64,000 bases of DNA from Poteriospumella lacustris (lineage: Eukaryota > Sar > Chrysophyceae > Chromulinales > Dinobryaceae), in NCBI GenBank assembly GCA_008000375.1, contig SMOI01000091.1:49166-113165 (forward strand), written 5' to 3'. This document shows positions 56,601-64,000 of the stretch, in pieces. The notes beneath the pieces are model-generated. The model was not told the origin of the DNA. It saw only the letters and a list, made by a program, of their open reading frames with translations, and did not search any database. The stretch's first letter is position 1; every line of letters starts with the position of its first letter. The translations under genes and the position numbers were made by a program.

Positions 56601-59600
56601 GGTGGCGGTGGTGGCGCCAAACGTGGCAAGGCACAAGGGGATGTCAATGAATCGATCTTGGCAGGTTTCCGTGAAATCAGTAGTCAAATGCCCAAGGAAT
56701 TGTCACGGTATGCTCCATTGTTGACCCGCACGTTTGGCTTCAACAACGACCGGATTGAAGAAGAAGATCGCATGGATCAACGCACGATGATGTTGAAATG
56801 TTGTGAGTTGATGGCCGGCATTGTCACGGTCAGTTCGAAGATGATGAAGAAGATGATTTTGATTGTCATGTACGTTGTTTCTTTTTTGCTCTCGCCCCGT
56901 TGTCGTTGTCGTTGTCGTTGTTGTCGCTGATGATGTTTGTCCATCTATGTGTGTACATATAGTGAGGATACGCAGTCGTTGGACGCGTGGTCGGTCGCGG
57001 CCTTGCATCAAATCTGGTTGTTGTCGACGGGTGTGACCTGTTTGGTGAATTATACCACCGCCGTGGTCGAATTGAACGGCGTCGGCTCTTGGAGTACCGA
57101 TGTCTATGATACGGACCATCCATCGACCAATGACATGGGGTACGATGTCTTCCGTCGGTTTGACGATCCTCGACGGTTCAAAGTCATCGACATTGTTCCG
57201 TTGGATCGGGATGCCCTCGAAGGATTGGCCGAAGAAATGAACGGCGCGTGTGTCGGCCAAGCGGAAATCAATCGCATCTTTGAAGCCAGCGGTGGCAATC
57301 CCTTGTACGCGGTCGAGTTGGTGAAAACCGTCATGGCGAATCCGATGTTGATTCCGGTGTCACCGGGACGTGAACTGACCGATGGTGGTGGTGGGGGTGG
57401 TGGGCATGCGCACGCGATACCGTCGACGACGGATCTGAAAACGAAGATGGAAATGAACCACCGCGTCGAAGAAATCATTTGTTTCCGGTTGGATAAATTG
57501 GCTTCCCCGTTGCAAACGGTATTGAAAGCGGCCGCGGTCGCCGCGTCGAATGGCAAAGCCTTTGATGCGGTCATCATTTCGTTTATCTTGCAAGAACACG
57601 ACTATTTCGCCGAAGAACACAGCAAGGGACCGTCCAGCTTCCGCAACGCGTCAGTGTTTGATGAAGAATCGTACACGGGCAACAACATGACACAAGTCGA
57701 AGAGGCCTTGGAAGAACTGGTGAGCAACGGTGATTTCATTCGCTTTGTGGTCGACAATGGCGACGAAGACGACGAAGAAGAATATTCGCGCGGTGGCGAT
57801 GGATCTCCGACGATGATGTCGCCGGGTGGGGCGTCACGGAAAATGGTGGCGACGTCGACGAAGGCCTCGGTGAAAGCCCCCGCGATCAAACGACGTCGCG
57901 TGAGTATCACCGGGGACGACGAGGGCATGGAAAATACGCTGTTGATGGAATTCAAGATTCCCGTCGAACAAGCGACGATTTATGGGTTGATTGTGGACGA
58001 ACAAAAGGAATATTTCCACGAACGTGTGGCGCTGTATTGCATTCGTCACATGTCGTTGATGTCCGGCAAGAGCGACGACATGAACATGATTGAAGAAGAA
58101 GCCTTTCATTGGGAACAGTCGTCGTTGTGGTCCCGGGCCTTGTCCGCGTATTTGAAATTGGCGGACATTGAACGACGGATTGGGCATGAACGCGCTTGGT
58201 TGCAATGTATCTACCGTGCGGCGAAAATGTACAAGTTTATGGAAGAAGAAACCTGTGCGATTTTCCCGTTCGAAGACAGTGTCCTGCAAGATGAATCGTT
58301 GGTGCTGACGATTATCAAAACCAAAGGCGACGTTCCCCAGCACATTTCCAGTGCCATGATTGATGGATTGGAGCGGGAATTGGATGCGGTGTACGATGTC
58401 TTTGCCGTCGATATGTTGGCCATTCCGAAGGTCGCGCGGTTGTATGTCGATTTGGTGAACATTCAGATGTTTTCCTTCGACGACATCGAACAGGTCACGT
58501 TTGCGATGGGCGTGGCGTTGAAGTTGTACGTCGCGTGCAATTACTGGCCGGAGTACCAGAAGCATCATACCCGGGACGATGGTCGTTTCTCCTCGGCGAA
58601 AGTGGGACGCATGATGGCGTTGAACAGTTTGCAAGTGCCCACGATGCAATTGACGGGTGGGATACGTTCGTCGATTGAAGAACGGCTGATGGCCGAACGG
58701 CACATGGCCATGAAGACGACCGATGCCGAGAATCACGAGTTGCTGTGCGCCGTGTCGATGGTGAAACTGATGTACGCCAAATTCTCCAACGCGAATCAAT
58801 TTCTCAGCAAAACGTTACTCGATACGACGGGCAACCATTTGCATTTCTTCTTCATGGAACCGGCCCAAATCACCGCCATCAACAACGTGAAAATCTTGGA
58901 ATTGGTCACGTTGCAACAAGATTTTGTACAAGCGGAAGAATTGCTGCGGTTGCGACAACATCACCGCACGGAGAACGATACGAAGATGCTCGTCCGCAAC
59001 TACAACATGGATTACGGCATTTATCTGCAAGCACATTTGATGCAATACGCCTTGTTGGGGGGCGTCGCGGTACGTGATTCCCCCACGATGCGCTGGTTTG
59101 TACAAGAAATGCACAGTGTGGTGCGTATCTACAAACACGGCCCGTCGATTGCGTGGCTGCTCTTGTCGTTGTTGCCGACGTTGGTACACATTCATGAATA
59201 CGGCGAAGCGATCTTCTTCATGGACGTGTATGTCAACTTGATGACGATGAACAAGACGATTGAAACGTTGCCCCCGATGCTCTTGACCATTTTCCGGACC
59301 TGGGTCCTGTGTATGCAAGATTTAGCGTATCGGAATCAAATAGAGCGGGTCGTGGATCCCACCGGCCATGAACTCTTGGCCATTGACAACATCGAAGCGG
59401 TGTTGGCCCAAATTGACAGTCATCCGTACGGTATTCGTTTGTGCGAAGAAAGTCTCGACGGAATCACGTTGCAATTGGACAATTTCATGTTCAACTGTGG
59501 CTGTAGTTTGGAATTCATTGCGCTGTCGTTGGCGTCGTATTTGATGGCGTGTTCGGGCAACGAAGAACGTCACGTGACGACGCAGAATGGTTTCATCAAA

Positions 59601-59987
59601 CGGTTGGATGCGTTGTCGAAGTTGATTCAATATCAAGATCAATATGGATCGGCCTTGAACGTGATGAATACCATGGTGGCCTTCCGCATGTCGTTGACGT
59701 GCAACGAGTCCTTTCCGGGGAACATTGTGCGATCGAGTGTGGCCGATGGCTTCACCTATCGATTGTTTAGTTTCATTGAGGCGCATATGAAGCTGAAGAT
59801 GTACCATACGGTGTCGTTTCTGGCCGATTTCGCGTTGAATTATTTGCATACGAACAAAGCCACCTTGACGCCCTCGATCGTGGAGAAATATCGGACGCTG
59901 ATGGCCGAGGCAGAAGCCCGGAAGGCGAATTTACCACCGCGGACCGAACCGGGCCTCGACGAAGACGACGAGGACGATCACCGCTGA
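53610..59987 (+). CDS. Soluble adenylyl cyclase (ADCY10-like)
   Basis: 2094 residues from two exons (53610-56869 and 56963-59987; intron joins AT|T to give LIVIEDTQSLDAWS). It has two class III cyclase domains: C1 (about 45-330) with LLFVDISGFTVLSQKL and KFAGDALYIIWP, keeping both metal-binding Asp; and C2 (about 570-770) with IKIDGMD, QFMVDDKGTVCIATFG and GKAYCGQVGSP. A STAND-type NTPase follows (Walker A ALCGPGGIGKSSIATAF at about 905-920; IEDTQSLD as Walker B), then a long helical TPR-like C-terminus. This order is that of bicarbonate-responsive sAC, which makes cAMP in cilia and sperm flagella. The two Gly/Ser insertions and a His/Asn/Ala-rich insert after the P-loop are local additions. 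No TM helices. Confidence 0.93.
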
Positions 59988-62092
59988 CAAAGGCGATTGT
60001 TGTCGACCAAGTAGGCCGTCTTCTACCCGCCCCCTCACTTCTCTTCCCCTCCTCACTGTCCTTCTCTTTCCCCCTCCTGTCCCCTTCCTACCGCGGCCAT
60101 GGCGCCATTTATTGTACATACTCTTTTACTGACGTTTTTTCCCCCTCTCGTGCATCGGTTTCTCTTGCTGCGTATGATGATTGTACACGTTATGTGTTTG
60201 GAAGTGAGAGAGGGAAGGAATAGGCCTTGGGGGTTGTACTGTGTGTGGAGGCAGCGACGCGTGACGTAGAGGACAAGGTGTCCCAAAGTAACCCACAGTG
60301 GCTCCCCAACCAACCCCCCCACACTTGATTGATCCCTGGCCACACGGAGCTGAGCTGTTCCCACTCGATTCGCATGTGTTGTGCTGGTGCGTCGCCTACT
60401 GTTTGTTTTTTCATGTTTGTGTTCGGGGTCGGACGGGGAACGGTGTGCACAGCTCATGGGGTGTCGCGCACGTTCTGTACAAATCATCGTTCTGTCACTG
60501 TGCAGTTGCGCTGTGGTGTTGGTATTTGTTGCGTTTCTCTTGAGTTGTTGTGGTCCATTCGCGCGGTCGTAGCTCTTGTTGGTCCTCGTTCATTTTCCGC
60601 TTTCACATCCACCGCGCCTCGCCGTTTTCTCCCTGTCTCTGCGTCTCTCTGCGTCTCTGTGTTTCTCTGTCTCTCTCGCCCACGCCTTTTCCAGTTGGTC
60701 CATTTGCAATCCTTCGCCTCTCGTCGTCCGCCCTAAGCAGAGCCTCTGTGCTCCTTCAAAACGGCCTCCTCGCCGCCCATTCGTTCATGCACGCCTCTAC
60801 TCTGTGTGCCCTCTTCCCCCCTCCCCCCTTCTCCTCCTCCTCCAATCCGCGGCGTTTATTAGCGCATGTGTCGTTTTTGTGTTTGTGTTGGATCTGTTTT
60901 TCCTTGTGCGTTCCTCGACAGTTTGCCCCAAACTTACCACCCCCCACACACAGATGTGTCACAGGAACAGCGAGAAGACCCCAAATGCCTACGTATACGC
61001 CAAAGCGGGCTGCCCCCTAGCGTTTTATTGTTTTTCAATTGTTTGTGAGCGACGGTGGGCGGTGGTGACACTGCTCTCGACGAAACCCCACTACTGTGGT
61101 GTGTCGCGCGGCTGTCCCCACCCGTCCCCCCATGTGTCGCGTGAGAAAAAAAGAAATTAACCAGTGGCTGTTGTCGTCGTCGTCGTTGTTGCTGTTGTAG
61201 TTGTGGTAGTTTGCGCTTGAATCACTTACCCCCCCCTCCTCCCCTCCTCCTCACGTACCCACGTGTGCGTATGGTCTATTTCTCTCTCCCTTTCTGTGTA
61301 GAGGCCTTACTATGAGTCACAGTCGCCGCCCCCCCCCCATCTCCTCCTCATCCATCGCTCTGCTCTCGTTTCCCCTCCGCCTCTCTGGCTCTCTGTCTGT
61401 CTGTCTCTCTCCGCTCATTTGTTGACGTTATCCCCTCTCGAATTGGAATTTTCTATTTTGATGGACGCTCCATCTCATTGTACATCGCGTTGTGGATGTC
61501 CCCATCATCCCCCCATTTCTCCCGAATGTGTCTCTCTCTACACCTCTCCACCTCTCCCCCTCTCGCTAGATGACCCCCTCCCCGCCGCCCATCCTCCACC
61601 CTACCGACAGAGAGTTCATTCATCGTTCGTGTACAAGTTTTTGTTGCCCGCCGCTTTTCTTTGATATGTTTTCGTGGTTCTTCCTCCGTCGCGGAGCTGT
61701 GCACACTTGCTGCCCCGCCACCCCCGACCTGGTAGTTGTGCCTGCTGTAGGGCTGGTTTTGGCGTATTGGTCACATCCTCTTGTCGCGCCTAACGTAACT
61801 CAAGTAGTTCAAGTATCGGACGCGCAACCCCCTTTTTTAAATGGAAGAAAAATGCATACTTCTCTCTCTCTCTCCCCCCCCCCATCCCGCCCTCGATAGT
61901 CAAGTTACAGGTACAAGGCGGCCAAGGTGACAATGCTGCTCCACCTCGAAACAACACACGAGCAGGACTCGCAGTAAAACAACAACCAACAAGCCAACCA
62001 ACAAACAAAAAGACTGTTGGGACAGCCGTCAAGGAAGACGCTGGTGGGGGGGGGGGGAGGGAGTGATGTTCTCTCTGTTCACGTTCTGCGTT
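59988..62092. other. 2.1-kb pyrimidine-rich convergent spacer
   Basis: Between the stop codons of two converging genes. The plus strand is strongly C/T-rich for long stretches (for example 60590-60860 and 61320-61620: CTCTCTGTCTGTCTGTCTCT), with C runs such as 61330-61339 and 61876-61884. Open frames here are long only because stops are scarce in C/T sequence; they have no domain, splice or codon support. No RNA gene recognised. Confidence 0.6.
62046..62057 (+). repeat. Homopolymer run of 12 G
   Basis: Uninterrupted G run 36 bp beyond the stop codon of the SGNH-like gene. Confidence 0.9.
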
Positions 62093-63986
62093 TTACGTGT
62101 GCAACAGCCACGCGAAAATGAGATGGGCTTTCTCCTTCGGAACCAACGTCAGCACATGGTGCCCCGCCGGATAATCGGTTTTGCCATCCGCCGTTTTCAA
62201 TTGTCCACACAACTCCAAATCATGTTCATGATGCGTCATCGAGTTCTTCACCGCTTTCTCTACACACACAACACACACACAAACACAGACCACAACCATA
62301 ATAGATAAGGAAAACGTCCCTACACACGCACACAGTACATGCACCCGACACGATAGATGCAGGCGCTGGTTGTGTACGCTTACCTTTGTCGTAGACGTAT
62401 CCCTTGGCGGCATTGTCCACGTTGAAATTGATCAATACCTCCAACGGGGCTTCCCACAACTTACTGAATCCCTTGGGCAAAGAGCCCCAAATACCCGGCG
62501 TTTGACAGATAAACACCGGTCCGGGTCGTTCAATGTCAAGTTTCAACGACAGAGGGCCGGCGTTGTCACTGGCATACATCAAATACTTGAAATCCAAGTA
62601 TCCTTTCTCTTTACTACGTTGGATCAAGGCCTTGTCGACGATATTCTCGTAGATAATGAAATGCCAACCGGCCCCGGCCGCGTCAAAGCTGGTCACGGCT
62701 TCCTCTGAAGCCAATCCCGTCAAAACCAAGCTTTTCAACGACGCAGATTGAATGGAACGAGGTTGATAGTCCGTATGACAGGTCATGTTGTCGACAAAGA
62801 ACGAACGATGTTTCGTTTCCGCTGGCATGGGGCGATACAAGGAATCCGCATGATGCCGCACGTCTTTCAACGCCGCATCAGGCGAACGATGTTCCAACAA
62901 CTTTTTCAATTCTTCCAGCGCGTCGACATAGATCAACAGCCAGAAATACGCATGATGCGAGGCACGCAGACGATGTGCAATGACGGAAGGATGCCACGAG
63001 GCCGCACCTAACATCCATTTCTTGATGTACGGACCCAAACACGCATAATCCGTATGTTTCTCGTGTTGAAACGTTTGAATGGCCGCACCATGGTAAAGCT
63101 TGGAAATGCCAGAGACGAAACCCCACTGCAATAAATGACGTGGAAACGTTAAAAAGGGGGGGAGGGAATAAAGCACGAAGGAGGAAGAGAGAGTGAGAAG
63201 AACGTACCGCACGATGGTATTCATCTTTGTTGCCTTCCGACACCAATTCGATCGGTGTCATACCCAATAACTTCTTTTCTGCTGCCGTTAAGACATGTGG
63301 TCCATTTTTACATTGATCTTCTTGCCAATGACCGGTATTGGATTCAGAAAAGACGACGACCGGTTTCGTGGGAATGGTCATCGCTTGACGTACAAAGGTT
63401 TCCATCGCTGATCGCCCATCACAGAAGTAATTTTGTTCCCAATGAACAATGTCTGCATCTAATCCAGCGAAATATTTGATGCAGACGTCGTATGGGACAC
63501 AGGGATTGTTGCCCAAGGCGACGTTTCGTGACTCGAAATCAATATCCATCGCCTGAAACGAGGTCTTCATCATTGTTCCCAGTACCACGGGTGTGGAATC
63601 ATTGAAGAAGGAATCATGACCAGCAGTGACAGAGCTATGGTAGTGGTAGTGTACGGAACGGATGAGTTAGTAGTGATGAGGGGTTGCGACAGAGCGAACG
63701 AGCATTACCTGCCAGAAAAGCTTGCCACAAACTTCTGAGGCTTCTGCGTCATAATAGACTGAAGAAGTCGATCTAAATACTTGTATTTCAAGATTTCCCA
63801 ACTGCTTTTGTGCATGAAACACGACTTGAGGAAGTTGGGGTATTTGTCGACTTCCCATTCCTTGTGAAGAGCCGCGATTTGCTCTTTTGCCAATTTGATT
63901 GCATTGTCCACTTTCTCAAAGATGGCTTTGTTATCCGCAGCCACTTGGCAGACAAGTAACGCAATCAACAGGAGAATGATTTGCAT
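62093..63986 (-). CDS. Secreted SGNH-hydrolase-like protein
   Basis: 537 residues from four exons: 63986-63709, 63634-63208, 63125-62384 and 62259-62093, all introns GT-AG. A signal peptide starts the protein (IILLLIALLVCQVAA). The first exon junction creates FSGSSVTAGHDSFFND, which resembles the catalytic Ser block of SGNH/GDSL esterases (block I, here GSS). Further on, FAGLDADIVHWEQNYF and FSESNTGHW are reminiscent of later blocks, and a Gly/Asn/His triad is plausible (WHPSVIAHR as block V, about residue 283). The C-terminal half (about 300-537) is an unrecognised globular part ending with KEKAHLIFAWLLHT. Such enzymes act on ester groups of secreted polysaccharides. The family call is by motif only; the substrate is unknown. 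Confidence 0.75.
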
Positions 63987-64000
63987 GGCTACAGTTATAC

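Noticed and set aside
60298-61160. Open frames of 100-200 codons in the pyrimidine tract
   Set aside because: Stop codons are rare in C/T-rich sequence; the products are Ser/Leu/Pro/Phe/Cys low complexity with no conserved features.
1-64000. CRISPR array, bacterial operon, prophage or intact transposon
   Set aside because: No repeat-spacer pattern, integrase, transposase or reverse transcriptase motif was seen; introns and domain types are eukaryotic.

Overview
This is nuclear DNA from a eukaryotic microbe. Coding regions are interrupted by short GT-AG introns (about 63-109 nt), exons can be very long (up to 10.6 kb), and there are no operons, Shine-Dalgarno sites or bacterial gene families. 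The gene content points to a flagellated stramenopile, perhaps chrysophyte-like. It includes Ser/Thr/Pro-Gln repeat ectodomains of the kind common in ochrophytes, a SIG1/Ocm-type EGF protein of the mastigoneme family, a two-cyclase-domain soluble adenylyl cyclase, and a giant ASH-domain protein of the HYDIN/CFAP kind. The lineage is inferred from protein style only. No rRNA, tRNA, CRISPR or intact transposon was seen.

Layout. 1-5931 (-): a type I membrane protein with a PT-repeat stalk and Gly-rich ectodomain, its C-terminus cut by the window edge. 6.2-18.4 kb (+): the giant ASH-domain protein. 18.5-26.6 kb: an accessory region with an intact secreted sulfotransferase-like gene (+), a 130-bp relic of the giant gene, a secreted PT-repeat/EGF protein (-), and a second, broken copy of the sulfotransferase-like gene (+). 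27.2-28.7 kb (-): a 4-TM protein with a PH domain. 29.0-30.1 kb (+): a secreted peroxiredoxin-thioredoxin fusion. 30.6-32.3 kb: a doubtful small TM protein (-) and a polytopic membrane protein (+). 32.7-36.4 kb (-): a disordered 1187-aa protein. 36.9-37.5 kb (+): a WW-like protein. 37.9-39.3 kb (-): casein kinase 1. 39.9-40.7 kb (+): a DM10-like protein. 40.9-49.7 kb (-): a 2866-aa ankyrin/IQ protein. 50.1-53.0 kb (-): an F-x-P-x repeat protein. 53.6-60.0 kb (+): soluble adenylyl cyclase. 60.0-62.1 kb: a pyrimidine-rich spacer. 62.1-64.0 kb (-): a secreted SGNH-hydrolase-like protein.

Genes alternate strands almost strictly, giving divergent pairs with 0.3-0.6 kb shared promoters and convergent pairs with short spacers. 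Several neighbours (ASH protein, SIG1/Ocm-like protein, adenylyl cyclase, DM10-like protein, possibly the F-x-P-x and ankyrin/IQ proteins) are plausibly flagellar. The window may therefore be a loose flagellar neighbourhood, but this is inference. The clearest oddities are the recently homogenised duplicate gene pair with one dead copy, the relic of the giant gene, a perfect 26-bp palindrome upstream of the live copy, and the Prx-Trx fusion with a CKNC active site.
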